Shown here one piece after another: positions 39,684 through 48,692 of a stretch of DNA of 64,000 bases. Under the pieces are notes generated by a model that worked only from the letters and a program-made list of their open reading frames with translations, ran no database searches and had not been told where the DNA came from. The stretch lies in contig CAVYMJ010000006.1 of NCBI GenBank assembly GCA_963769585.1, forward strand, positions 372,001-436,000. Reading direction: 5' to 3'. Each line of letters opens with the position of its first letter. The first letter of the stretch is position 1. Source of the stretch: SSC3 sp963769585 (lineage in GTDB: Bacteria; Actinomycetota; Actinomycetes; Propionibacteriales; Nocardioidaceae). Both the position numbers and the translations under genes were made by a program.

Positions 39684-42611
39684 ATGCGTATCACAGCCGT
39701 GGCCGCAACCCTTCTTGTTGCTGGTGTGACTCACGTTGTGGTTGATGACGCCTCCTCGACCACGCCCGCCGACACCCGAAGCGTTCGAGCGCCCATCGTC
39801 CAGGTGGCCGCCCAGTCCTGCACGGACGTCCTCCTCCTCGGAGTCGAAGGGCCACGGGCAAGGCGGGCACCGGGAGCGACGTACGGACCGGTGCTGCAGA
39901 CCTTCGCGTCCTCTTTCACCCGCGCCGCCAGCGGCAAGCGTTCGGTCGCGCTCGGCCGGATCGTGGCTCGGGGCACCAAGGCAGCGGCGCTCGTCGAGGG
40001 CAGCCGCCAGGCTCCCGCCGAGCAGGCAGTCACGCGGCAGCGGGTCAAGGCCTGGTCGGCCGCGGTCCCCGATGCCGTCTCCGCACTGCGGCAGCGACTG
40101 GCCGCGGGACGTACGGCCTGCCCGGACCAGCAGATCGTGCTCGTCGGGCATGCCCAGGGAGCGATGGCCGTCCATCGTGTGCTGGCCACCCTCGACAACA
40201 GCTACACCCAGCAGGTCGTGGGTGCCGCGCTGATCGCGGACGGCGACCGGGAAGCGGCCACCCGCGCCAAGGTCGTCGGCGCTCCCGCTGCGTCAAGGGC
40301 AGGTCGCGGCGTCGCAGCGGCCAAACTGAAGTGGTCGGTCGCAGACGTCCCGACCCGGACCCTGTACGTCCCGACCTACAGCGTCTGCACGTCCGGGGAC
40401 CTCGTCTGCGACCTCCGGGGCAACCCGGCCCGGGACGCGCTCTCGGTCCATGCCGGCTACACGCAGGGCGGGAGCGCCACCCGGGTACGGCGGATCGCCC
40501 AGCGGCTCTGGGCTCGAACCATGGCCTGGCCCCGCCCGGCCGACCTCCCTCGCTCGGTGGTGCCTGTCAACTCGCGCTTCTCGGCCAAGCTCCCAGTAGA
40601 TGTCGGCTCGGCGAAGGCCGCGACGGTGGTCTGGGAGAACGTCTCTGGCCTCCCGGCCGGCGCAACGCTGAGCACCTCCGGCCTGCTGTCCGGCCAGCTT
40701 CCGTCCGCGGGCTCGTGGACGGTCAACTACACGCTGCGCAACACCCGCCCGTACACGCCCACGGTGGCGGGTTCGATGGTGCTCTCCGCCGGCTCCGACC
40801 CGGCACAGCTGAGCAGCGGCGGTCGTACGTCGTGCGAGGTGCGAGCCGACGCCTCGGCCTGGTGCTGGGGTGACAACCGGTACGGGCAGGTGGGCGACGG
40901 CACCACGCTCGCCCGGCGCAAGCCGGTGAAGATCGGCATCGCGGACTGGTCGAGCGTCACTACCAGCGGGGCCACGACCTGCGGGATCAAGCTTGATCGA
41001 AGCCTGTGGTGCTGGGGCATGAACAACCGCGGTCAGGTCGGCATCGGTGGCACCGTCTCCCAGCGCTCGCCGGTGCTGGTCGCCCCCGGCCGGACCTGGA
41101 GCAGTGTCTCCACCGGTTGGGTGAACACCTGCGCCCTCGCCACTGACGGCTCGGCCTGGTGCTGGGGGGACGGGGCCTACGGGCAGCTCGGCGTCGGCAA
41201 CCGGTCTACCCGCGACCGGCCGCAACAGGTCGGTGCGCGCAAGGACTGGACCCAGCTCGTGGTCGGCGGCTACCAGGTCTGCGGTCTCAAGACCGGCGGT
41301 ACCGCGCTGTGCTGGGGCCAGGGCAGCTTCGGACAGCTCGGCAACGGCAGCACCTCGGGCCGGATGCGCCCGGGGCGGGTTCTGGGAACCCACACCTGGC
41401 AGCGGCTGTACGCCGGGTGGTACACCACGTGCGGCCTCGACAGCTCCGGCAGTGCCTGGTGCTGGGGTCTGAACGACAAGGGGCAGGTCGGCGACGGAAC
41501 CCGGGCCAACCGGGCCGCGCCGGTGGCTGTGGGGGCTGGGCTGCCGTGGACCAGCCTGGCGGTCGGTGACCGCTCGGTGTGCGGCCTCTCCCTAGCGGGC
41601 GGAGCCCTGTGCTGGGGAGGCAACCGCTACGGGCAGCTCGGTCTCGGTTCAACCGAAGGTGCGCTCCGACCACGCGCCGTCGTCACCACCGACACCTGGG
41701 GCTCGATCGAGGCGGGTTGGTTCCATGTCTGCGCGAGGACGCTGACGGGCAGGCGTTCGTGCTGGGGCAACAACGAGCGCGGCCAGCTCGGCGTGGGCGA
41801 CACCGAGAACCGCAGCTCCCCGCGGGGAGTCGCGGCCAGGTTCGTCGTGCCGAGCACGCTGAACCGCCGGGACCCGTCGCAGTTCACCGCCACCACCCTG
41901 AACGTGCTGGGCAGCGAGAAGACCGAGCCAGGCGGGGGAGCACCCGACTACGCACCGGGTCGGCTCCGGACCGACTGGTTGGCGGACTACCTGGTCAAGA
42001 CGCGTTCCGGCATCGTCGGCTACCAGGAGCTGATGGACGACCAGCTCAACCTGCTGAAGTCGATGTTCCCGACGTACGCCTTCTGGCCCGGGATGGAGAA
42101 CGGCATCCGCGGCGCCTGGACCACGGTCATGTGGGATGGCACCGTCTGGGAGAAGCTGTCGGCAGAGGCGGTGATGATCCCGTTCCGCGGCAAGCAGCGC
42201 CCGACCGCGCTGGTCCTGCTGCGTAACAAGGTCACCGGCAAGCAGCTGTGGGTCTTCAACGTGCACAACTCCGCGCACAACACGGCGGCGCGACGAGCCG
42301 AACGGCTGGAGGCGATGAAGATCGAGGTCGCCAAGATCAAGGAGAAGCGCGCGACAGGTACGCCGCTGCTCCTCCTCGGAGACCTGAACGAGCACAAGCG
42401 GGCGTTCTGCTTCATCACCGGCCGGACCGATCTTCGCTCGGTGACCGGCGGGCGGGGCAGGCCGACCTGCGTGCCGCCGCCCAGGATGCGGGTCGACTGG
42501 GTCTTCGCCTCGAAGAAGGTCGCCATCCGCGGCTTCCAGATCGACAACTCGGCCGAGGTCGAGGGCAGGATCACCGACCACGCCGTCGTACACGGCCGGC
42601 TCAGCCTCTAG
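39684..42611 (+). CDS. secreted fusion: degenerate cutinase-like domain, seven RCC1 repeats, EEP nuclease/phosphatase domain
   Basis: A 975-residue secreted protein (signal peptide RITAVAATLLVAGVTHVVV). Residues about 45-270 resemble a cutinase-type alpha/beta hydrolase starting CTDVLLLGVEG. The nucleophile turn is GHAQG (residues 155-159), with Ala 157 where Ser is required, so it should be inactive. About 370-720 hold seven RCC1 repeats marked by CWG and GQ(V/L)G, predicting a seven-bladed propeller. From about 730 an endonuclease/exonuclease/phosphatase domain has intact motifs: TTLNVLGSE, GYQELMD, NVHNSAHN, LLLGDLNEHK and ITDHAVV. The EEP part resembles that at 50746. Its end overlaps sulfotransferase 2 by 11 bp. 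Confidence 0.88.
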   Translation: MRITAVAATLLVAGVTHVVVDDASSTTPADTRSVRAPIVQVAAQSCTDVLLLGVEGPRARRAPGATYGPVLQTFASSFTRAASGKRSVALGRIVARGTKAAALVEGSRQAPAEQAVTRQRVKAWSAAVPDAVSALRQRLAAGRTACPDQQIVLVGHAQGAMAVHRVLATLDNSYTQQVVGAALIADGDREAATRAKVVGAPAASRAGRGVAAAKLKWSVADVPTRTLYVPTYSVCTSGDLVCDLRGNPARDALSVHAGYTQGGSATRVRRIAQRLWARTMAWPRPADLPRSVVPVNSRFSAKLPVDVGSAKAATVVWENVSGLPAGATLSTSGLLSGQLPSAGSWTVNYTLRNTRPYTPTVAGSMVLSAGSDPAQLSSGGRTSCEVRADASAWCWGDNRYGQVGDGTTLARRKPVKIGIADWSSVTTSGATTCGIKLDRSLWCWGMNNRGQVGIGGTVSQRSPVLVAPGRTWSSVSTGWVNTCALATDGSAWCWGDGAYGQLGVGNRSTRDRPQQVGARKDWTQLVVGGYQVCGLKTGGTALCWGQGSFGQLGNGSTSGRMRPGRVLGTHTWQRLYAGWYTTCGLDSSGSAWCWGLNDKGQVGDGTRANRAAPVAVGAGLPWTSLAVGDRSVCGLSLAGGALCWGGNRYGQLGLGSTEGALRPRAVVTTDTWGSIEAGWFHVCARTLTGRRSCWGNNERGQLGVGDTENRSSPRGVAARFVVPSTLNRRDPSQFTATTLNVLGSEKTEPGGGAPDYAPGRLRTDWLADYLVKTRSGIVGYQELMDDQLNLLKSMFPTYAFWPGMENGIRGAWTTVMWDGTVWEKLSAEAVMIPFRGKQRPTALVLLRNKVTGKQLWVFNVHNSAHNTAARRAERLEAMKIEVAKIKEKRATGTPLLLLGDLNEHKRAFCFITGRTDLRSVTGGRGRPTCVPPPRMRVDWVFASKKVAIRGFQIDNSAEVEGRITDHAVVHGRLSL

Positions 42612-43692
42612 ACCCACGAGCCCTGTCTCGCAGCCGGGCGAGCCAGCCCCGCTCCGGCGTCGGCTGGCTGCGTGCGGAGTCGGCGGTCTCCTTGAGGTCT
42701 CCGAGCAGCCGTGCCGCCAGGTCGACGGCCACCTCGGCGACCTCGGCATCGGTCACGCTGGAGGGGTGCCGCCGTGGTGGGATCTCGTCCGTCACCAGCA
42801 ACGCCTCGAGGTCTCCGACCACGTCGTACCCCCTAGCGCGGATCAGCGCTACCGCACGCTGCCCCCTCCGTCGGCAGTCCTCCTGCTGCTCGGCGCCGGG
42901 CCAGTAGCGCTCGCCACCGCGGGGGACCAGCCTCTCGTCGGCCAGGTAGCTGCGGATCCAGACGCCGCGGTCATACGCGCGGTCGAAGCCGACGAGCCTC
43001 TCGTTGATGCGGCGAAGGGTCTCGGCCTCCACCACCCCCAAGGAGGCGTTGGAGAAGCCTCCCGGCTCGCCGACCACGCCTGGCTCGACGCCCAGGACGG
43101 AGCAGAAGGCCACCCAGAGCGCGTCGCGGGGCGCTCCTGGGGGCGGCGGGGTGACCACGTGCAGACGCTCGGCCGGGACCGTGTCACCCCAGCGCTCGAG
43201 CACCAGCCCAAGGTCCAGAGCGCGCCAGTTCCAGATCGCTCGTGGGTCGTCGGAGACGGCTGGGGCGTACTCCTCGATCCTGGCGGTTCCCTTGTTCTTC
43301 AGGCTCTCCTGCCAGCTGGACGTGAAGAGCCCGAGCGGGTCACGCCCGGTCACCACAACGTGCACCTCGGCCGGAGCCAAGGCAGCAACCATCCGCGTTG
43401 CCTGCTCGGTGGACGCGGAACAGAAGAACTCGTGGCTGATGACGGCGTCACCGTCCCAGGCGCCCACCTGCTGCTGCAGGACCGACCAGGCCTGCGATGC
43501 CCGGGGGTCACGGCGCCCGATCTCGGGAAGCTCGCGCACCTCCAGCGACGCCCACAGGTGGTCCCGGCGCTCCCGACCAGGCACCAGCAGGCCGGCCGAG
43601 CGGAGCGCGGGACGATGGGCCCACAGGATCGTCTGCAGATAGCTCGTGCCGGTCTTCGGCAGACCGATGTGCACGAAGACGCGACGTGACAC
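42601..43692 (-). CDS. sulfotransferase-like protein 2
   Basis: A 363-residue protein with PAPS-loop HIGLPKTGTSYLQTILWAHR and the 3'-phosphate segment VVTGRDPLGLFTSSWQESLK. The central region (AERLHVVTPPPPGAPRDALW, then FSNASLGVVEAETLRRINER) aligns with the sulfotransferase-like proteins at 38132 and 53859, so the three are paralogues. It is the last gene of a four-gene minus-strand unit: glycosyltransferase, LicD-methyltransferase fusion, DUF6752-like, this. It starts with a GTG 7 bp after the preceding stop. The C-terminal tail is basic. The acceptor is unknown, but the context points to a surface glycan. Confidence 0.85.
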   Translation of the reverse strand: MSRRVFVHIGLPKTGTSYLQTILWAHRPALRSAGLLVPGRERRDHLWASLEVRELPEIGRRDPRASQAWSVLQQQVGAWDGDAVISHEFFCSASTEQATRMVAALAPAEVHVVVTGRDPLGLFTSSWQESLKNKGTARIEEYAPAVSDDPRAIWNWRALDLGLVLERWGDTVPAERLHVVTPPPPGAPRDALWVAFCSVLGVEPGVVGEPGGFSNASLGVVEAETLRRINERLVGFDRAYDRGVWIRSYLADERLVPRGGERYWPGAEQQEDCRRRGQRAVALIRARGYDVVGDLEALLVTDEIPPRRHPSSVTDAEVAEVAVDLAARLLGDLKETADSARSQPTPERGWLARLRDRARGSRG

Positions 43693-43699
43693 CGGTGCC

Positions 43700-43924
43700 C
43701 TAGCCGAGCTGGTCGGTGTAGCGCGCGAGGATGTCGTCGACCTTCTCCTGGTCGCGCGACGAGAGCGGCAACAGCAGCTCCTGCACGACGTCGGTCAGCT
43801 CGGCCAGGCGCTGCTGGTGCTGGCGGTTCTCGCGCAGCTCGTTCTCGAGCTCACGCACCCGGGCTTTGAGCTCGAGGACCTCTGTCACCAGCCGGAACGG
43901 GTTCAGCTTGCTTTTCTCCGACAT
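43700..43924 (-). CDS. DUF6752-like coiled-coil protein, 74 aa
   Basis: A short protein: MSEKSKLNPFRLVTEVLELK, then a heptad-like coil ARVRELENELRENRQHQQRL, then AELTDVVQELLLPLSSRDQE and the end DDILARYTDQLG. It fits the DUF6752 pattern found beside glycosyltransferase and sulfotransferase genes in Nocardioides-type genomes; no activity is known. It could scaffold or dimerise with a partner enzyme. The ATG at 43924 is preferred over two upstream ATGs because GAGGTG precedes it and the preceding gene stops only 2 bp before. Confidence 0.8.
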   Translation of the reverse strand: MSEKSKLNPFRLVTEVLELKARVRELENELRENRQHQQRLAELTDVVQELLLPLSSRDQEKVDDILARYTDQLG

Positions 43925-43926
43925 CG

Positions 43927-45525
43927 TCACCTCTGCCATGCGATCACCATGCGGCAAACGCGTCTCGGCGACGCGGGTGCGTCGCCTTCGTCTTCCTCGA
44001 CATCCTCGTCCACGGTCTGGCCCAGCGGGGCCTCGTCCCGAGAGAGTACGTGGCCGCCGAAGGCCGCCACCTCCCGCTCGACCGTGCTGGGGTCGAGCGG
44101 AGTGACTAGCCGCTTGGCTGGCCAGGGGTCACCCGGGGACGCCGCGGTCAGGAAGTCGAGGTACAGCCTGCCATCGGGGCGCGAGACCATCGACGCGAGC
44201 CGCCACAGGTTGCGGCGGCCGCGCGCATCGAGTGCGTCCGCGACGTACCTGGCCATCACGATGCGCGGCCCATCCAGTCGGGCCAGCCGGGCGCCGTACC
44301 CGAGAACGTGGCGGTCCTCCAGCAGGTTCATCGCGCCGAACGACAGCGGAAGCCCGAGGTCCCTGGTCTCGCTCTCGGTGTAGGCGAACGACGCGGGCGA
44401 GTAGTCCAGTCCGACGCTGCGCAGGCCGCGCTCGGCGAGCCAGCGCGCCGAGCTTCCGCGACCGCAGCCGATGTCGACGACGACCCCGGCGTCGCTCTCG
44501 GAGCTCGCGACCAGGCGAGCCAAGGGTGACGGTTTGGGCCGCGGTGGCGTGGAGACTCTCGACTGGTACTTGCGGTCCCACTCGGCCCGGTTGACCACGC
44601 TGCCGCGAAACCAGCCGTTGAGTCGCTGGTACGTCGAAGCAGGCGTCTCGAAGACGAAGGCAGGATCGGGAACCCGCCAGCTCGGGCCGTACGTCGCGGC
44701 GAGGAACCGGTCCGTGTCGGCCGGGGCCGGCAGCGTCCGGCCCTCCAGCACGGTGCTGCCCAGCGGCCACACCCAGCTCTCCTCGAACGGCACCCTGATC
44801 TCGCCCAGCACAATCAGGTGGCCGTCGCTGAAGAACCCACCGAAGACGTCCAGGCCGCGGCTCGACCCGTCCGACTCCTTGACGACCACTTTGAAGCCGG
44901 CGCCGCTGTAGCGACGGCATCGGAAGCCCAGCTCGGCCAGGCGGCGCTGCAGGACGAACGACTCGCGGATCACGTCCACTGGGGTGGTCAGCCGGCTCAC
45001 ATAGCCCAGGTCGGCATCGGAGTCGTGGCCGATGAGCGCTCCGTCGCGGACCGCGCCGAGCAAGGTGCCGTACGCGGGGAAGGCCTCCACCCCTGCCTTG
45101 CTCAAGGCCTCGAGGACGGTCTCGATGGCATCGAGCAGCGGAGTGACCTGGGCGGCGCTCCGGGTCTCGAACGTCCGCTGCAACCGACCGGACTTGTCCA
45201 TGCCCAGCGGGTGGCCCTCCGCGTCCACCACCTGGATGCGCTCCGGGCTCTCGCCGAAGCTGAGCTCGGCGTCGAAGAGGGTGCGGCTGTCGACGTGGGT
45301 CTGGATGCTCAGCCGGGTCCGGCCGTCCAGGAAGCGGACGAGCCGCCCTGGCCACTCCACCTTCCGCTGTCCTCCTGAGGTCCGGGTGCTGTCCCGCAGA
45401 ACCCAGAAGGACCAGACGCGGCGGCCGTCGAAGGAGACGTCGACGACGTGGTCGGAGTCGCTGGAGAGCAGGATCCCTGCGTCGTCGACGCTGTGGACCG
45501 TCACGTGGTCGGTGTCGCTAGGCAC
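43927..45525 (-). CDS. LicD-type nucleotidyl/phosphotransferase fused to a class I methyltransferase
   Basis: A 532-residue fusion. After an N-terminal module of about 150 residues (LSSDSDHVVDVSFDGRRVWS), a LicD/fukutin-type domain shows AFPAYGTLLGAVRDGALIGH, then DSDADLGYVS, the metal-binding D-x-D of the family, which attaches phosphocholine or similar groups to glycans. From about residue 335 a SAM methyltransferase has VVVDIGCGRGSSARWLAERG and SVGLDYSPASF. Both could modify one sugar or phospho-substituent. The GTG at 45525 lies 20 bp after the glycosyltransferase stop, and DUF6752-like follows. No signal or membrane segment is seen, so it is cytoplasmic. Confidence 0.85.
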   Translation of the reverse strand: MPSDTDHVTVHSVDDAGILLSSDSDHVVDVSFDGRRVWSFWVLRDSTRTSGGQRKVEWPGRLVRFLDGRTRLSIQTHVDSRTLFDAELSFGESPERIQVVDAEGHPLGMDKSGRLQRTFETRSAAQVTPLLDAIETVLEALSKAGVEAFPAYGTLLGAVRDGALIGHDSDADLGYVSRLTTPVDVIRESFVLQRRLAELGFRCRRYSGAGFKVVVKESDGSSRGLDVFGGFFSDGHLIVLGEIRVPFEESWVWPLGSTVLEGRTLPAPADTDRFLAATYGPSWRVPDPAFVFETPASTYQRLNGWFRGSVVNRAEWDRKYQSRVSTPPRPKPSPLARLVASSESDAGVVVDIGCGRGSSARWLAERGLRSVGLDYSPASFAYTESETRDLGLPLSFGAMNLLEDRHVLGYGARLARLDGPRIVMARYVADALDARGRRNLWRLASMVSRPDGRLYLDFLTAASPGDPWPAKRLVTPLDPSTVEREVAAFGGHVLSRDEAPLGQTVDEDVEEDEGDAPASPRRVCRMVIAWQR

Positions 45526-45545
45526 GCCTGCATCCTCGCACCCGG

Positions 45546-46553
45546 TCAGAGGGCACGCCGAGCCACTCGCCAGTACGCCGCCGAGACCTTGCGCAGGGGT
45601 GCCGGCGCAGCGAGCCCCTCCACCCCGGGGTCGAAGTCGCCGGTGAGGATCGCGGCCAGCCGGGAGTCGGGCACCGACTGCTGGGCGCGGACCTCGCGAC
45701 GCCGGGCGCGGACCAGGCCCGCGTTCCTCACCAGCCACCACCAGCCCGCGACCTTGCTTCGCGCCCAGCCCTGCTTGAGAGCCAGCGCCAGCATCGCGAG
45801 CTCGAGCGCGACCAGGGGTCCGAGGACGACCGCGAGCATCCGCGGGGAGTAGAGGGTGAGGATGACGAAGAGCCGGTTGCGCTCGAGCAGGTAGAGCTTG
45901 TTGGTGTTGCGGGAGAACTCGTAGCGATGCAGCACGACCGCGTCCGGGACGAAGACCACCCGCCAGCCACGCTGCCAGCAGCGCAGGCTCAGCTCGGTGT
46001 CCTCGCAGTAGGCGAACATCGGCTCGCAGAAGCCGCCAAGCTCGACGAACCGGTCCTTGCGGCAGACCGTCGCAGCCCCGGTCGCCGAGGCCACGTCGGC
46101 CGGTGCGGCGTACCTGCTCGCCGGCTCGCCGAGCCCGCCGGCCCAGCTCAGTCCGAGGTAGTGCACGGGGTTGCCGGCCGAGTTCATCGTGTCCTCGTCG
46201 TCGTACAGCCGCAGCGACGCGGTGGTCAGCCCCACGTCCTGGCCCAGCCCCGCTACCAGGCGCCGAAGGGCATCGGGCTTCACGACCGCGTCGCCATTGA
46301 CGAACGCGAGGTACTCACCGCGTGCCTGGTGGGCTCCGTGGTTGCACCCACCGGCGAAGCCGAGGTTGGTCTCGGGGGTGAGCACGGTGACCCCGGATCG
46401 GCCCCGGAGTCTGGAGACGGCGTCGGAGGTGCACCCGTTGTCGACGAGCACCACGTCGACGTCGACACCGTCGGACGACAGGACTGAAACCACCGACTCC
46501 TCGAGAACGGGCTCGTCACCCCACGCCAGGATGATCGCGGTGAGGGTCGGCAT
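45546..46553 (-). CDS. family 2 glycosyltransferase (rhamnosyltransferase-like)
   Basis: A 335-residue inverting glycosyltransferase. It begins TLTAIILAWGDEPVLEESVV, VVLVDNGCTSDAV, then NLGFAGGCNHGAHQARGEYL and FVNGDAVV for the metal-sugar site, and FAYCEDTELSLRCWQRGWRV for the acceptor and catalytic base (ED). A C-terminal hydrophobic pair (MLAVVLGPLVALELAMLALA) suggests membrane association. It probably adds rhamnose or a similar sugar to a lipid-linked glycan. It heads a four-gene unit with a leaderless-type promoter and diverges from the DUF6077-like membrane gene. Confidence 0.9.
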   Translation of the reverse strand: MPTLTAIILAWGDEPVLEESVVSVLSSDGVDVDVVLVDNGCTSDAVSRLRGRSGVTVLTPETNLGFAGGCNHGAHQARGEYLAFVNGDAVVKPDALRRLVAGLGQDVGLTTASLRLYDDEDTMNSAGNPVHYLGLSWAGGLGEPASRYAAPADVASATGAATVCRKDRFVELGGFCEPMFAYCEDTELSLRCWQRGWRVVFVPDAVVLHRYEFSRNTNKLYLLERNRLFVILTLYSPRMLAVVLGPLVALELAMLALALKQGWARSKVAGWWWLVRNAGLVRARRREVRAQQSVPDSRLAAILTGDFDPGVEGLAAPAPLRKVSAAYWRVARRAL

Positions 46554-46560
46554 GTCGGGG

Positions 46561-46566
46561 ATAGTA
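46561..46566 (-). promoter_or_regulatory. -10 box TACTAT of a leaderless promoter for the four-gene glycan unit
   Basis: On the minus strand TACTAT ends 7 nt before the ATG at 46553. It would drive the glycosyltransferase, LicD-methyltransferase, DUF6752-like and sulfotransferase 2 genes together. Confidence 0.5.
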
Positions 46567-46630
46567 TTCCACGTCAATACGGCCAGCCGGCGCCGCCGGA
46601 TGCGCACCGTTCGAAGTTTGCAAAGGCCTC

Positions 46631-48634
46631 ATGCTGAGACGAATCCTGGACGCCACTGTCGACAGTGCAGTGGTCTCCTTCGCGTTCTGGACACTCCTGT
46701 ACTGCCTCGGTCTTGCCACCCAGTGGTCGCTGTGGGGTAGTGGCTGGCTGTGGCTGGTGTTCACCGTCGCACTGCTCGGCTGGCAGCTCACCCTGGCTGC
46801 CAGACCTGGCAGCGACGAGCCTGTGGAGGTGGTGGAGGCCGCTGAGCCGGTCGACGCGCGTCACCCGGAGCGCGCACGGCTCGCTCTCCTCATCGGGCTG
46901 GGCGCCACCGTCGTGGCGGGGCTCGGCGGGCTCGTCTGGACTGCCGGGACGTTCAAGATCACCTGGGTCGCAACGGCTGGTGCCATCGCAGCACTGCTCG
47001 GGGCGTCGTACCTGAGCGGTCGGATCGGCGCCTGGCAGCAGCCGCAGGCAGCAAGTCCCGCACGGAGCGGACTGCGCGCGGACCTGGTGGTCCTCGCCGT
47101 GGCCGTCGGCGCGGCAGTTGTCAGCCTCTTCATCCACCTGGCCGACACCGACGACCCCTACTACCTGAACCGTTCGGTCTGGGTCGCCGAGCAGGGCAAC
47201 GCCGCCCTGCAGGACACCATGTTCAGCCCCGAGGTCTTCAACTCGCCGTACGGCGGCGGGATCCCGATCGCCTCGATCGAGGGGCTCCTGGGCGTCATCG
47301 CGCACATGACCGGGGTGCGGGCCGGCACCGCGACCTACCTGCTGGCGACGCCGGTTGCGACCGCGCTCGCCGTCTGGGCGATCTGGCGGCTCGCACGGCG
47401 CTGGGCGCCCCGGCGGGCGTTGCTCGTGTGCCTGGTGGCGGTCGCCTTCCTGATGCTCAGCGGCGACTCGATGCTGGGCAACTTCTGGGTCCCGCGGATG
47501 TGGCAGGGCAAGGTCATGGCGGTCTCCTTCCTGATGCCGCTCATCTGGGCCTACCTCACCGAGGCTTACGAGGCGACCAGCCTGGCGGAGCGTCGCAGGT
47601 CCCTGGTGCTGCTGCTGGCCGCCGGCGTCGCGTTCTTCGGGCTGACCCCGACCGCGGTGGTGTGGGGCGGCCTGATGTTCGGTGCCGTGCTCCTGGCCGC
47701 GATCCTGCTGCGGTCCAAGGTGCTTGCCCTGGCCGGAGCACTGATGGTCGTGGGCCCGCTGCTCAGCGGAGCTGCGGTGGTGCTCTTCTCCACCGAGGTG
47801 GGCGGCCGGGAGCCGACGACGCTGTCGGCACACGCGTCCTTCGTGCGCATCCTGGGCGAGACCGCACCGATGGTCGCGCTGGGGCTGGTGGCTCTGGCTC
47901 TGGCTCCCGTCGTCGCGCGACGTGGTGCTCCCGCCGCGCTCGCGGGGGCCGCGGCCCTAGTGAGCGTCTGGGTGTTCGCCCCCGGGATCCTGTCGGCGGT
48001 CAACGCGGTGACCGGCTCGGGCCCGATCCTGTGGCGGATGCTGTACGTGGCACCGATCCCGATCCTGGTCGGTCTCCTGGTCACCCTGCCGTGGCCCAGG
48101 GACGGAGCAAGTCCGCACCGCCGCGCTGCCACCGTTGGGCTGGCGGCGGTGGTCCTGGCCGGGCTCGCTCTGGGCGGCAAACCGGTCTGGTCAAACACCG
48201 GTCACGGCGGCCCGGTGACAGTCTCGGCCCGTCCCGAGTGGAAGCTCGACGTCGAGGCCCTGCGCGACGTCCGGCTCCTGGCCGACGAGGGTATCGAGGG
48301 CGTGGTACTCCTGCCCCCCGGGCGCATGAAAGTGCTCACCATGTACACCACCGACGCCTTCCCCGTGGTCCCGAGGCAGTGGTTCATCGCCAACATCGAC
48401 GAGCCCAAGCAGAGTGAGAGAGCCAGGAGGCTCCTGCTACGGGTCGCAGAGGCTGACGCGCCGCTGCCGGGCGAACGAGTGGTGCGCCAGGCGCTGGCCC
48501 GGCTCGACGTAAACCTGGCGTGCATCGGGAAAGCGCCACGCCGTCTCGACGCCCTCGGGCTGCTCAGAGCGGCCGGGTATGGCGACGAGCGGCGCGTCGG
48601 AAGCCTGAGCTGTCTGCGTAGGAGCACGGCCTGA
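46631..48634 (+). CDS. DUF6077-like multi-pass membrane protein (GT-C-like)
   Basis: A 667-residue protein with about 12-13 membrane helices (for example WSLWGSGWLWLVFTVALLGW, YLLATPVATALAVWAIWRLA, LVLLLAAGVAFFGLTPTAVV) and a luminal loop DTDDPYYLNRSVWVAEQGNA with acidic residues after the first helices, as in GT-C glycosyltransferases. A C-terminal soluble part (DVRLLADEGIEGVVLLPPGR) follows. It resembles DUF6077 by layout, but that name is tentative. A role in polymerising or modifying a lipid-linked surface glycan is inferred from neighbours. It diverges from the glycosyltransferase gene. Confidence 0.8.
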   Translation: MLRRILDATVDSAVVSFAFWTLLYCLGLATQWSLWGSGWLWLVFTVALLGWQLTLAARPGSDEPVEVVEAAEPVDARHPERARLALLIGLGATVVAGLGGLVWTAGTFKITWVATAGAIAALLGASYLSGRIGAWQQPQAASPARSGLRADLVVLAVAVGAAVVSLFIHLADTDDPYYLNRSVWVAEQGNAALQDTMFSPEVFNSPYGGGIPIASIEGLLGVIAHMTGVRAGTATYLLATPVATALAVWAIWRLARRWAPRRALLVCLVAVAFLMLSGDSMLGNFWVPRMWQGKVMAVSFLMPLIWAYLTEAYEATSLAERRRSLVLLLAAGVAFFGLTPTAVVWGGLMFGAVLLAAILLRSKVLALAGALMVVGPLLSGAAVVLFSTEVGGREPTTLSAHASFVRILGETAPMVALGLVALALAPVVARRGAPAALAGAAALVSVWVFAPGILSAVNAVTGSGPILWRMLYVAPIPILVGLLVTLPWPRDGASPHRRAATVGLAAVVLAGLALGGKPVWSNTGHGGPVTVSARPEWKLDVEALRDVRLLADEGIEGVVLLPPGRMKVLTMYTTDAFPVVPRQWFIANIDEPKQSERARRLLLRVAEADAPLPGERVVRQALARLDVNLACIGKAPRRLDALGLLRAAGYGDERRVGSLSCLRRSTA

Positions 48635-48692
48635 CGTACATGGTCCTGTACTCTCTTCCGGGTACTCAAACCACCTCATCGGGGGTAAGACC

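Noticed and set aside
46574..47833. A 419-codon minus-strand frame opposite the DUF6077-like gene.
   Set aside because: It is very His, Gln and Arg rich, the mirror of hydrophobic membrane helices on the other strand.
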